Below are positions 36,159 through 47,493 of a stretch of DNA of 47,656 nt, one piece after another; within the stretch, counting starts at the first letter, position 1; every line of letters begins with the position of its first letter. The stretch spans positions 1 through 47,656 of the forward strand of contig CANGHW010000027.1 of assembly GCA_947453695.1 (NCBI GenBank), in the 5' to 3' direction. A model generated the notes under the pieces. The model saw only the letters and a list, made by a program, of their open reading frames with translations. It did no database searches and was not told the DNA's origin. The stretch is from Opitutia bacterium (GTDB lineage Bacteria; Verrucomicrobiota; Verrucomicrobiia; Opitutales; Opitutaceae). The position numbers and the translations under genes were made by a program.

Positions 36159-36264
36159 GCGACGCGCGGTTGGAGCGCGGTCGGCGCGCGAATATCGCTA
36201 ACGAACGCACTTCGGTCACGCCCACATCCGCCGAGTGCCTTTTCCCCGTGCTTTTACCCCCTCC

Positions 36265-37503
36265 ATGAGGCCACTCCTGATCCTCCTCTGCATTTTCACC
36301 ACCCTCGCCGCCTCCGCCGCGAGCAAACTGCCTCCGCCTGCGCCGCGCCCGGCCGATTTCACGTTCATCGACACCTCGATCGAAAACGGCTCGCCGCTCC
36401 ACTGGGACTTCGCCGCCGACGGCTCGATCCTGCTCTCGCTCCAATACGACCACGAGCGCGCCTCCCCCAACCGCGCCGCCGGCCACTGGCACTTCCGCCT
36501 CGACGGGAAACCCGGCTCTTCGCACACCCTCGTCTTCCAGAATTTCCTCAACGTCTGGAATGGCACCTCCGGCCTCCCCGTCGACGCTCGCACGGCCTGC
36601 CTGCTCTCCGCCGACGGCCGCTCGTGGCGCTCCGAAAAAATGGAGCTCGTCGATCAGCGCGTGCAGCTCCGCGTGACGCTCGGCCCCACCGGCTCACTCT
36701 ACGTCGCGCGCGTCGAGCCTTACCGGCTCAGCGATCTCGACCAACTCCTCGCCCGCCTCCGCCCGCACCCGCTCGTCCAGATCGAAGTCATCGGCCACAC
36801 CGTCGAACACCGCCCGCTCGAGATCATCCGCCTCGGCCGCGAGTCTGCCCCGCACCGCGTCTTCCTCCGCGCCCGCGCCCACCCATGGGAACCCGGCGGC
36901 AATTGGGTCATCGAGGGCCTCGTCGCCGCCCTCCTCGCCGACACCCCGGTCGCCCGCGCCCACCTCGACCAGGTCGCCTACTATATTCTTCCCATGGCCA
37001 ACAAGGACGGCGTCGCCCGCGGCCGCACCCGCTTCAATCTCCGCGGCATCGACCTCAACCGCGGCTGGGACCAGCCCGCCTCACCCGAGCTTTGCCCCGA
37101 AAACCACGCCCTTGAGCAGTGGCTCGCCGCCATGGCCGCGCGCCATCTCCGCCCCCACTTCGCCCTCGAGCTCCACAACGATAACAACGGCCAGCTCCAC
37201 GTGAGCCGCCCCGCCGTCCCCGATCTCCCGGCCTACCTCGAGGGCATGCAGCGCTTCGAGGCGTTGCTCCGCCGCCACACCTGGTTCACCGAGGGCAGCA
37301 CCGGCGCCAAGTTCCGTAACCCCGGCACGCTCGGCGACGGCTGGCTGGAGCGCTTCGGCATCCCCGCTGCCGTCCTCGAATTCAACGCCCACTGGATCGC
37401 CGGTAAACAAAAGGCCCCACTCGGTGCCGACTGGCAGGAATTCGGCCGCGCCCTCCCGACCGTCTTCGCCGACTATTTCGCGCCCGCGCCCCGCGTTCCT
37501 TAA
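36265..37503 (+). CDS. M14-family zinc carboxypeptidase, secreted
   Basis: 412 aa from the ATG at 36265 (MRPLLILLCIF, signal peptide to about AASAAS). An N-terminal beta domain (LHWDFAADGSILLSL ... HWHFRLDGKPG) resembles the domain that precedes the catalytic part of cytosolic-carboxypeptidase-like M14 enzymes. Zinc ligands are His and Glu in RAHPWEPGG (usual form HPGE) and His in ALELHNDNNG; the catalytic Glu is in AVLEFNAHW. DLNRGWD is the substrate-binding Arg region. The HPWE spelling is unusual but keeps the H-x-x-E spacing. The start is set by the signal peptide. Confidence 0.9.
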   Translation: MRPLLILLCIFTTLAASAASKLPPPAPRPADFTFIDTSIENGSPLHWDFAADGSILLSLQYDHERASPNRAAGHWHFRLDGKPGSSHTLVFQNFLNVWNGTSGLPVDARTACLLSADGRSWRSEKMELVDQRVQLRVTLGPTGSLYVARVEPYRLSDLDQLLARLRPHPLVQIEVIGHTVEHRPLEIIRLGRESAPHRVFLRARAHPWEPGGNWVIEGLVAALLADTPVARAHLDQVAYYILPMANKDGVARGRTRFNLRGIDLNRGWDQPASPELCPENHALEQWLAAMAARHLRPHFALELHNDNNGQLHVSRPAVPDLPAYLEGMQRFEALLRRHTWFTEGSTGAKFRNPGTLGDGWLERFGIPAAVLEFNAHWIAGKQKAPLGADWQEFGRALPTVFADYFAPAPRVP

Positions 37504-37518
37504 GTCGACGCGGCGCGC

Positions 37519-37722
37519 TCAACTCCGCTGCCCCAACAGGCGCGCCGGCAAAAACAACAGGGCCTTCACCAGCGCCAGCACCGCCCCCATGACCGTGCCC
37601 ACGATTCGAAATGGAATCGAGAGCAGCCACAGCAGCGGCCACACGATCAGCACCAGCAACGCCAGCGGCCAGCACAGCGCGAGGAGGATCGCCCACAGGA
37701 GGAGTGTGAGGAGGATTTTCAT
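37519..37722 (-). CDS. Small membrane protein of unknown function
   Basis: 67 aa from the ATG at 37720-37722 (MKILLTLLLWAI); an in-frame ATG at 37743 would add 7 residues. Two hydrophobic segments (LLTLLLWAILLALCWPLALLV and IVWPLLWLLSIPFRIVGTV) and a basic C-terminus. No family recognised. It converges with the M14 gene and has array 2 upstream of its start. Confidence 0.65.
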   Translation of the reverse strand: MKILLTLLLWAILLALCWPLALLVLIVWPLLWLLSIPFRIVGTVMGAVLALVKALLFLPARLLGQRS

Positions 37723-37881
37723 GGCAGTGTGTTTCAGCCTCATCCGAGGCTACTCTTAGAACCCCGCTCCACGCCGAAAGTTACCGGCTTATTTCGCGCC
37801 GTCTCCCTGCGCCCGTTCCGTCCGCGCCTCATCGCCCCACCGCTCCGGGCCTCGCGCTACCTTTTTCCGCGCGCCGAGCAC

Positions 37882-38217
37882 CGGGCCGTCGTTCCGACTC
37901 GCCGGGCGGTAATCTCACCGCGCCAGTTGGCCGGTTGTAATCGTCGGGCGGGCGATTGCGCGGACCGGGCCGCCAATTCTAACCCTCGGGCGGCCGACCC
38001 CAAACGTCGGGCGGACCATTCAGACATGCGGGCGGGAGATCTGAACCCTCGGGCAGACGATCCGAGCATGCGGGCGCCCCATCGCCAACTGCGGGCGGCC
38101 GATTGTTACGTCCGGATATGAGATCTGAGCTGGCGGGCGGCCGATCCGAAAACCCGGGCGGCGGATTCGAATCGTCGGGCAGCCGATCTGGTTACGCGGG
38201 CAGCCGTTCCGGGCACC
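37882..38217 (+). repeat. Array 2: sixteen degenerate 21-bp units upstream of gene B
   Basis: CGGGCGG or a close variant starts at 37882, 37903, 37924, 37945, 37966, 37987, 38008, 38029, 38050, 38071, 38092, 38113, 38134, 38155, 38176 and 38197, every step exactly 21 bp. The consensus is CGGGCGGNCGATC, then eight looser positions (about NGAACNNT). The units at 37924 and 38113 are the most decayed. No insertion or deletion has broken the phase. No single reading frame is open over all sixteen units (for example TGA in the unit at 38113 on the plus strand). The array ends 316 bp before the start of gene B. Confidence 0.93.
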
Positions 38218-38334
38218 AGTAGAATCGCCCGGCCCTCGCCGGCGTGATTGTCCCGCCCTCGGCGGAGGCAGTTCGCCGCGCTCGCAGCGACGACGCGGCC
38301 TCCGGATCACGGATGTGCCGGACGCGTTTGCGGA

Positions 38335-38347
38335 TTTTTCAAAAAAA
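38335..38347 (+). promoter_or_regulatory. A/T element TTTTTCAAAAAAA upstream of gene B
   Basis: Shares the exact 12-mer TTTTTCAAAAAA with 1217-1229 upstream of gene A, both on the strand of the gene. It is followed by TTT and an inverted repeat. It is likely part of a common promoter architecture. Confidence 0.5.
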
Positions 38348-38358
38348 TTTCGGCAAAT

Positions 38359-38381
38359 CGGCGAATTTCGAAATCTCGCCG
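38359..38381 (+). promoter_or_regulatory. Inverted repeat (operator-like) upstream of gene B
   Basis: CGGCGA (38359-38364) and TCGCCG (38376-38381) flank the 10-bp palindrome ATTTCGAAAT. It lies 11 bp after the A/T element, matching the 10-bp spacing at gene A. TACAAT at 38384-38389 could be a -10 box. Confidence 0.5.
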
Positions 38382-38532
38382 GTATTACAATGGGTAGACC
38401 CGCGAAGCGCTTTGCCGCCCGCGACCCAAACCAAACGACCAAACCACTCCGCCACTTTCTTCCCGAACCACTTTCGCGCCCCTGAAAGGCACGATCAGAG
38501 ACCAGTCACAAAACCAAAAAATAACCAATACC

Positions 38533-39255
38533 ATGAATACGCCTCAATCCAATCGATTGGCCATGTATATCGCGGTTCAGGCCTTCCTGAACTCGACCTC
38601 GGCAACCGTCGGGCTCACCGCACTCGCGGAAAAGCTCGCACTGTTGACTACCCTCATCACCGAAATTCTCAAGCTGGCCGGCACTCAGGCCGAGCCTACG
38701 GACGGTGAACTCGAAGCGCGCGAAATCGCGCTGACGGAAGCGACCGACCTCGCCCTCATCGTCGCCGGCGGCGTCCGTAGCTACGCCCGGAAACTGCCGG
38801 AGCTCGCGGCCCGCGTGCGAGTCACGCGCACCGCGTTCCGGGAGATGCGCCGCACCGAGCGGATGCGACTCGCCCAACGCATCCATGATGCCGCGGCATC
38901 CGTGTTGCCCGAGCTCGCCGGCTACGGCGTCACCGCCGCCCTGCTCGCAGAGCTGCAGCTCAAGATCGACGCCACCATCGCCGCCGTGAATGCCCCGCGC
39001 GTCACGTCCGGCGTGAAGAAGGTCGCGACCAGCCAGCTCCTCGGCCTCTACAAGCAGGTCGACGACCTGCTGGCCGACGAACTCGATCCCCTGCTCCTCT
39101 CGCTGCGACGGAACGATCCCCACGCCTGGGAGCTCTACCGCGACGCGCGCAAGGTCTTCGATCGTCCCGGCGCCCGCAGCGACGACGACGAGAAGTCCGG
39201 CTCTGCGCCCGTTTCGGCCGCACCCGCTACTCCCACCCCCACCCTCACCACCTAA
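38533..39255 (+). CDS. Gene B: helical protein of unknown function, paralogue of gene A
   Basis: 240 aa from the ATG at 38533 (MNTPQSNRLAMYIAVQAFL). The leader is A-rich (AAAACCAAAAAATAACCAAT) with no ribosome binding site. No signal peptide or membrane helix is seen. It is nearly all helical, with a disordered tail (SDDDEKSGSAPVSAAPATP). Shared blocks with gene A are LIVAGGVRSYAR, ELAARVRVT, RLAQRIHDAA, ELAGYGVTAALLAELQLKID, LADELDP and DPHAWELYRDARKVFDRPGA. The start MNTxQxNRxAM resembles uncharacterised Bacteroidetes helical proteins as I remember them. It is monocistronic, with array 2 and promoter-like elements before it and a strong terminator 29 bp after. Confidence 0.88.
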   Translation: MNTPQSNRLAMYIAVQAFLNSTSATVGLTALAEKLALLTTLITEILKLAGTQAEPTDGELEAREIALTEATDLALIVAGGVRSYARKLPELAARVRVTRTAFREMRRTERMRLAQRIHDAAASVLPELAGYGVTAALLAELQLKIDATIAAVNAPRVTSGVKKVATSQLLGLYKQVDDLLADELDPLLLSLRRNDPHAWELYRDARKVFDRPGARSDDDEKSGSAPVSAAPATPTPTLTT

Positions 39256-39283
39256 TCAACCCACCTCTCCGACTGGTCTCTGA

Positions 39284-39314
39284 ACGCCGCCCGAACTCCG
39301 GGCGGCGTTTTTTT
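39284..39314 (+). terminator. Strong intrinsic terminator after gene B
   Basis: ACGCCGCCCG (39284-39293), loop AACTC, CGGGCGGCGT (39299-39308), then a run of seven T (39308-39314). A textbook Rho-independent terminator, so gene B is transcribed alone. Confidence 0.92.
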
Positions 39315-39483
39315 GTGCTTCACTCCTTCGGTCCGATATCTCTTCGCCCCTCTGCCGCGGTCCTTTCCGAACTCCGCGCTGCATTTCACCCATTCCGGAC
39401 CTCGCCCTCCGGCGTGGCTTTGCGCTGGCCCTGTCCTCGGTCTCTCGCATCGTGGCGGTTCCTCCGCGCCTCCGCCTCCCCCG

Positions 39484-40884
39484 ATGCTGAACTACCTCTG
39501 GCTCGCCCTCGTCACCCTCGCCGCCCTGATCGGAGGCGCGACCGGTCGCATGAAGGAAGTCACCGAGGGCGCATTTCAGATGGCCGACACCGCGGTCATG
39601 AAGATCGCCCTCCCTCTCGTCGGCGTCATGGCGCTTTGGCTCGGCCTCATGCGCCTCGCCGAGCGCAGCGGGCTCGTCCAACAGGTCGCCCGCGCCTTGC
39701 GCCCGCTCATGCGCCGGCTTTTCCCCGACGTCCCCGCCGACCACCCCGCCATGGGCTCCATGCTCATGAACATGGCCGCCAACATGCTCGGCCTCTCCAA
39801 CGCCGCCACGCCCCTCGGCCTGCGCGCCATGCGCGATCTGGAAACGCTCAACAAGAATCCCGGCACGGCGACCAACGCCATGTGCACCTTCCTCGCGATC
39901 AATACCAGTAGCATCCAGCTCCTGCCCACCACCGCGATCGCCATCCTCGCAGCCCAACACTCCAAGGACCCCACCGCCATCGTCGGCACGGCGTTTCTCG
40001 CCACCATTTGCTCCACTATCGCTGGCGTCTCCGCCGTGAAGTGGATGCAGAACTGGCGAATCTTCCGCATCGTGCCCGAGCCAGCCACCGCCGCCGGATC
40101 ATCTGCCTCCGCTGCTGGGCCCCACGCCGCCACCGCCGAACCGGAATTCTCCGTGCCCGTCGAACCCACGCCGATGTCCCTCTGGGGACGTGCCGCACTT
40201 GGCTTGATGCTCGCCGCCTTCGCCACCGTGCTCGTCTGGATCGTGTTCGCGCCCGCCGGCTACCACGCCGCCACCGCCGCGTTGCACGCGAAAATCTTCC
40301 CGGCCCACGTGCCGCTTCCGGCATGGGAGGACACCTCGACCCAGCACTTCGCGCTGCGCGCCATCGGCGCCCTCTCATTGCTCGCCGTGCCGTTCCTCCT
40401 CGTCTTCTTCCCGCTCTACGCCTCGCTGCGCGGTGTGAAGGTCTACGAGGAATTCGTCGAGGGCGCGAAGGAGGGCTTCCAGGTCGCGATCCGCGTCATC
40501 CCGTTCCTCGTCGCGATCCTCGTCGCCATCGGGATGTTCCGCGGCGCCGGCGGTATCGAGGCACTGAAGAGTGCCCTCGCCCCCCTGCTCACGCCGCTCG
40601 GCTTCCCGCCCGATCTGCTCCCGATGGTCCTCGTGCGTCCGCTCAGCGGCAGCGCCACCACGGCGCTCTTCGCCGAACTCGTCCAACGCCTCGGCCCCGA
40701 TGCCCTCGTCACGCGCATGGCCGGCACCATTTTCGGCAGCACCGAGACGACGTTCTACGTCATCGCCGTCTACTTCGGCTCCGTCGCCGTGCGTCGCGCC
40801 CGCCACGCCGTCGCCGCCGGCCTCATCGCCGATCTCGTGGGCGTGATCGCCTCGGTGGTCATCTGCCACCTGATGTTCGCTTAG
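39484..40884 (+). CDS. SpmA-SpmB fusion (nucleoside recognition / Gate domain) membrane protein
   Basis: 466 aa from the ATG at 39484 (MLNYLWLALVTLAAL). The N-terminal half matches spore maturation protein A (GRMKEVTEGAFQMADTAVMK, NMAANMLGLSNAATPLGLRAM, NTSSIQLLPTTAIAI) and the C-terminal half SpmB (KEGFQVAIRVIPFLVAILVAIGMF, VLVRPLSGSATTALFAEL, GTIFGSTETTFYVIAVYFG). Each half has Gate-domain helices like those in nucleoside transporters. In Bacillus SpmA and SpmB are separate and help dehydrate the spore core; in non-sporulating Gram-negative bacteria the fused form has no settled role. A Pro/Ala linker (about residues 197-225) joins the halves. The region 39315-39483 before it shows no clear promoter. 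Confidence 0.93.
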   Translation: MLNYLWLALVTLAALIGGATGRMKEVTEGAFQMADTAVMKIALPLVGVMALWLGLMRLAERSGLVQQVARALRPLMRRLFPDVPADHPAMGSMLMNMAANMLGLSNAATPLGLRAMRDLETLNKNPGTATNAMCTFLAINTSSIQLLPTTAIAILAAQHSKDPTAIVGTAFLATICSTIAGVSAVKWMQNWRIFRIVPEPATAAGSSASAAGPHAATAEPEFSVPVEPTPMSLWGRAALGLMLAAFATVLVWIVFAPAGYHAATAALHAKIFPAHVPLPAWEDTSTQHFALRAIGALSLLAVPFLLVFFPLYASLRGVKVYEEFVEGAKEGFQVAIRVIPFLVAILVAIGMFRGAGGIEALKSALAPLLTPLGFPPDLLPMVLVRPLSGSATTALFAELVQRLGPDALVTRMAGTIFGSTETTFYVIAVYFGSVAVRRARHAVAAGLIADLVGVIASVVICHLMFA

Positions 40885-40924
40885 TTCGTCGCCCGCCGGA
40901 TCGCGAGTTCGACGCCCCGTAGTT

Positions 40925-40954
40925 GCGAGCGTGAGCGAGTGGATCCGCGCTCGC
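40925..40954. terminator. Hairpin between convergent genes
   Basis: GCGAGCG (40925-40931) and CGCTCGC (40948-40954) form a perfect 7-bp stem around a 16-nt loop. An alternative pairing GAGCGAG/CTCGCTC overlaps it. It is preceded by GTAG (40918-40922 region) like the REP-like hairpins. It probably serves as a bidirectional terminator. Confidence 0.5.
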
Positions 40955-42724
40955 TCAGGTGCGCATCGCCTTCGGTCGTATCGCCAACTCAATTCCGACC
41001 ACAGTGATCGTTTTGTCGCCGCCATTCTCGACGACGATTTCGTTCCACCCGTCGCGCACCTGCGCCACCGGAAATCCGAAATCGCACCCGATATTCGCTG
41101 GCGCGTGATGCGAGAGAGCGCCGCACGGTAACAGCAGCCGACCCGACCGCGTGTGCTCCCGCGTCGGCCACGTGCCGTTGAACGACGCCAACAACAACTC
41201 CGACGCGTCACCCGCCTTCAACACCACCTGGACCACCAGTTCCAATCCGCGGTCCGTTGGCTCCGCGCACATCGGCAGCCGGAAGGCCTGATGCCACCCG
41301 CGCTCCAGCACCACCGGCACCTGCGGGATGTTCTCAAACGGGATCTGCACAAACATCCCACCTTTGTCGGACAGCGCATAATGCTTCGGCTGTCCACGCA
41401 GCGCATCGAGCCGCCAGATGTCACGCATGCCCGCGTAGTCGGAATCCAAACCCACGAGGCCCGCTTGATCGGTGCAGAAAAAATTATACCACTCGATGCC
41501 CTCAGCCCCGAGCACCAGTTTCCCAGCCGCATTGCCGCGCATGAGTTCGCGGCTCGCCGAGAGGTAGCGCATGTCGCGCTTCAAAGAATCGTCTGCCGAA
41601 CGCGTCGGCATCCAGTTTACGCCGTCCTCGATCACGCCGTAGATCGCCACGCGATCACCTACCTGCCGGCGAAGTTCGTCATGCGGCATGTCCCACGAGG
41701 TCCGCCAAAAGTGCGAGGGCGCGATGAAGTCCAGCGTCCCTTCGCGACACAACGTCACCACATCGATGCCGATGGTCTTCAGCGTCTCCAGCCGGCCCGG
41801 CATCCGGAAACCAAACGTATACGGCCGCCCAGTGCGCTTCGCACGCCGCTCCGTCAGCGCGCGCACTTCGCGAAACCAGTCGTTCATCATTCCGATGGTT
41901 CGCTCCGACGCCCCCGGCTCGCAGCAGAGTGCATTGCGCCACCAATCGAGTTCCAAGCCGTCGAAGTCGTAGTCCTCCACCACTTCCTTGATCTGGGTAA
42001 ACATCATCGCCCGCACTTCCGCCCGCTCGTAGTTCAGGCCTTCGCGGTAGTCCGGCAGCCATTGCGTCGGCGAGTAAGCGCTGCGTTGCAGTCGCATTTC
42101 CTTTTTCCGCAGGAGTTCCGCGTTGAAATAGCTGCCTTCGAAATTCCGCTGCCCGTGCATGTCGTTCATGCGGATGCTCACCCAAGGCGCCACGCCGCGC
42201 CGCCGACACGCTTTCGCTGTCTCCGCGAGCCAGTCCACCCCCGCGTCGAGCAGATCGACGTAGCGGTTCATGAACGTCACCTGCTCGTCCAAAAACTTCT
42301 CCACCGCCGCCGGCGTCGTCGCTCCCGCGCAGATCGCATGGCCGCGGAAAAACTCCCGGTCGCCCCGCTTGTAGCCGTGCAGGATGTGCGGCAGCACCTT
42401 GCTGGGATACCACGGACGCGAGGCGTTCGCGTTGATGGCAAAGGTATCGATTCCACTGTCCGCCAACTCGTCCACATACCGGTGGATCGCCTTCGTCGAA
42501 AAGGGTCCGCCCTCCGGCTGCCACTTCACCGGGTTGTAGAAAAACACACAGGTGTCCCCGTTGAAAATATTCCGGTGCTTCGCGCTCACCCGCGGGGCCA
42601 CGCCGGTCTTGGTATCCGCGGCCGTCGGGGGCGTCGGGGCCGCCGCTGCCAGCAACTGAGGTATTCCGGACACAGCGGTCGCGCCGACCGTCGTGGCGCG
42701 CAGAAATTCTCGGCGAGTTTTCAT
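40955..42724 (-). CDS. Exported TIM-barrel glycosidase-like protein
   Basis: 589 aa from the ATG at 42722-42724 (MKTRREFLRATTVGATAV), a twin-arginine signal. The body reads like a family-10-like glycosidase barrel: YVDELADSGIDTFAINANA, VDWLAETAKACRRRGVAPWV, DYDFDGLELDWWRNAL (possible acid near the Glu/Asp of ELDW), and DVVTLCREGTLDFIAPSHFW. A C-terminal beta domain follows (RGLELVVQVVLKAGDASELL). I cannot name its substrate. It is divergent from the PSD1 gene across a 154-bp region with the palindrome 42791-42802. Confidence 0.8.
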   Translation of the reverse strand: MKTRREFLRATTVGATAVSGIPQLLAAAAPTPPTAADTKTGVAPRVSAKHRNIFNGDTCVFFYNPVKWQPEGGPFSTKAIHRYVDELADSGIDTFAINANASRPWYPSKVLPHILHGYKRGDREFFRGHAICAGATTPAAVEKFLDEQVTFMNRYVDLLDAGVDWLAETAKACRRRGVAPWVSIRMNDMHGQRNFEGSYFNAELLRKKEMRLQRSAYSPTQWLPDYREGLNYERAEVRAMMFTQIKEVVEDYDFDGLELDWWRNALCCEPGASERTIGMMNDWFREVRALTERRAKRTGRPYTFGFRMPGRLETLKTIGIDVVTLCREGTLDFIAPSHFWRTSWDMPHDELRRQVGDRVAIYGVIEDGVNWMPTRSADDSLKRDMRYLSASRELMRGNAAGKLVLGAEGIEWYNFFCTDQAGLVGLDSDYAGMRDIWRLDALRGQPKHYALSDKGGMFVQIPFENIPQVPVVLERGWHQAFRLPMCAEPTDRGLELVVQVVLKAGDASELLLASFNGTWPTREHTRSGRLLLPCGALSHHAPANIGCDFGFPVAQVRDGWNEIVVENGGDKTITVVGIELAIRPKAMRT

Positions 42725-42790
42725 GGGGAAATCGGGGGTGGGACGCGCACCTTGCCGATCCGCCCCCTCGAAGGAGAGCAAATTCGTCTT

Positions 42791-42802
42791 CTGAATATTC
42801 AG
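42791..42802. promoter_or_regulatory. 12-bp palindrome in the divergent promoter region
   Basis: CTGAATATTCAG is a perfect 12-bp palindrome lying 67 bp before the TIM-barrel gene and 77 bp before the PSD1 gene. An AT-rich TTTTTCGAAAT tract follows. A hairpin (CGACGC 42825-42830, GCGTCG 42836-42841) lies closer to the PSD1 gene. It may be an operator shared by both genes. Confidence 0.5.
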
Positions 42803-42878
42803 TGAAACTTTTTCGAAATCTCTTCGACGCCGTGAGCGTCGTCTCTACCAACTAAAGCCACGTTCGCCCGTTCCCCCG

Positions 42879-46007
<3,129 letters not shown>

Positions 46008-46010
46008 GCC

Positions 46011-47453
46011 ATGAATCTCACCGAACAACTCCGCATCGCTCACGCCCGCCAACTCTCCCGCCGCTGGTTCCTCCGCGAGTGCGGCGTCGGCCTGGCTGGC
46101 ATCGCCGCGCACTCCCTCCTCGCCAAAGACGCCGCCCCCGCCGCGATCCCAGCCGCGCCCTCTTCCACCTCGCTCGCGCCCAAGGCCCCGCACTTCACGC
46201 CCAAGGCCAAGCGCGTGATCTACATGTTCCAAGCCGGCGCCCCGAGTCACCTCGAACTCTTCGACTCCAAACCCGAGCTCACCAAACGCGACGGCCAGCT
46301 CCCGCCCGCCGAGCTCCTCAAGGATTACCGCGCCGCCTTCATCAACCCGAAGTCCGCCCTCCTCGGCCCGAAATACAAATTCGCGAAGCACGGCCAGAGT
46401 GGCATCGAACTCAGCGAGCTCCTCCCGCACACCTCCAAGATCGTCGATGATCTTTGCTTCGTCCGCTCGATGCAGACCGATGCCGTCAATCACGCGCCCG
46501 CGCAGATCATGATGAACACCGGCTCGCAACAGTTCGGCCGACCGAGCTTCGGCTCCTGGACCCTCTACGGGCTCGGCAGCGAGAGCGCCGACTTGCCGGG
46601 TTACGTCGTCCTTACCAGCGCCAAGGGCACCAGCGGCGGCGCGAGTAACTACGGCTGCGGTTTCCTCCCGACCGTCTACGGCGGCATTCCGTTTCGCGGC
46701 ACTGGCGACCCCGTGCTCTACCTCTCGAATCCCAAGGGCATCGACGCTCCCGCGCAGCGCTCCTCGCTCGACACACTCCATCGCCTCAACGACCTCGCTC
46801 TCGCCGAGGCCGGCGACCCCGAGATCGCCGCCCGCATCGCCAGCTACGAGCTGGCTTACAAACTTCAGACGAGCGCGCCCGAGCTCATGGACCTCTCCTC
46901 CGAGCCGCCGCACATTCTCGAGCTCTACGGCATCAAGGACGTGAAAGTGTCCAACTACGCCCGCAACTGCCTCCTCGCCCGCCGCCTCATCGAGCGCGGC
47001 GTCCGCTTCGTCCAACTCTTCCACGAGGCCTGGGACCAACACGGCAATCTCACCAAGGACGTGCAGAAGAACTGCGCCGACACCGATCAGGCCAGCGCCG
47101 CGCTTGTCGCCGATCTCAAGCAACGCGGCCTCCTCGACGACACGCTCGTCGTCTGGGGCGGCGAATTCGGCCGCACTCCCATGGTCCAGGGCGGCAACGA
47201 CGGCCGCGACCACCACAACCGCTGCTTCACGATGTGGCTCGCCGGCGGTGGCCTGAAACGCGGCCACGTCCACGGCGCCACCGACGACCTTGGCTTCAAC
47301 GTCACTCAAGATCCCGTGCACGTGCACGATCTCAACGCCACGCTCCTGCACGCCCTGGGCTTCGACCACACCCGCCTCACCTATCGCTTCCAGGGCCGCG
47401 ACTACCGCCTCACCGACGTCCACGGCGAAGTCGTTAACGCCCTCTTCGCCTAG
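46011..47453 (+). CDS. DUF1501 protein, exported by Tat
   Basis: 480 aa. The N-terminus LSRRWFLRECGVGLAGIAAHS is a twin-arginine signal. DUF1501 (an alkaline-phosphatase-superfamily fold) features are KRVIYMFQAGAPSHLELFDSKPEL, ELLPHTSKIVDDLCFVRSM, NTGSQQFGRPSFGSW, GVRFVQLFHEAWDQHGN, DTLVVWGGEFGRTP and GRDHHNRCFTMW. The last motifs hold likely metal-binding Asp/His residues. It starts 3 bp after the PSD1 gene, so the two are co-transcribed, as in Planctomycetes and other Verrucomicrobia. Their joint function is unknown. Confidence 0.93.
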   Translation: MNLTEQLRIAHARQLSRRWFLRECGVGLAGIAAHSLLAKDAAPAAIPAAPSSTSLAPKAPHFTPKAKRVIYMFQAGAPSHLELFDSKPELTKRDGQLPPAELLKDYRAAFINPKSALLGPKYKFAKHGQSGIELSELLPHTSKIVDDLCFVRSMQTDAVNHAPAQIMMNTGSQQFGRPSFGSWTLYGLGSESADLPGYVVLTSAKGTSGGASNYGCGFLPTVYGGIPFRGTGDPVLYLSNPKGIDAPAQRSSLDTLHRLNDLALAEAGDPEIAARIASYELAYKLQTSAPELMDLSSEPPHILELYGIKDVKVSNYARNCLLARRLIERGVRFVQLFHEAWDQHGNLTKDVQKNCADTDQASAALVADLKQRGLLDDTLVVWGGEFGRTPMVQGGNDGRDHHNRCFTMWLAGGGLKRGHVHGATDDLGFNVTQDPVHVHDLNATLLHALGFDHTRLTYRFQGRDYRLTDVHGEVVNALFA

Positions 47454-47493
47454 CGGCCGGGCGCTGCGGCTCCTGAAATAGCCGGTCGAAGAC

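Noticed and set aside
37882..38217. Coding tandem-repeat protein in array 2
   Set aside because: Heptads appear in several frames, but none is open over all sixteen units; stops occur, for example in the unit at 38113 on the plus strand.
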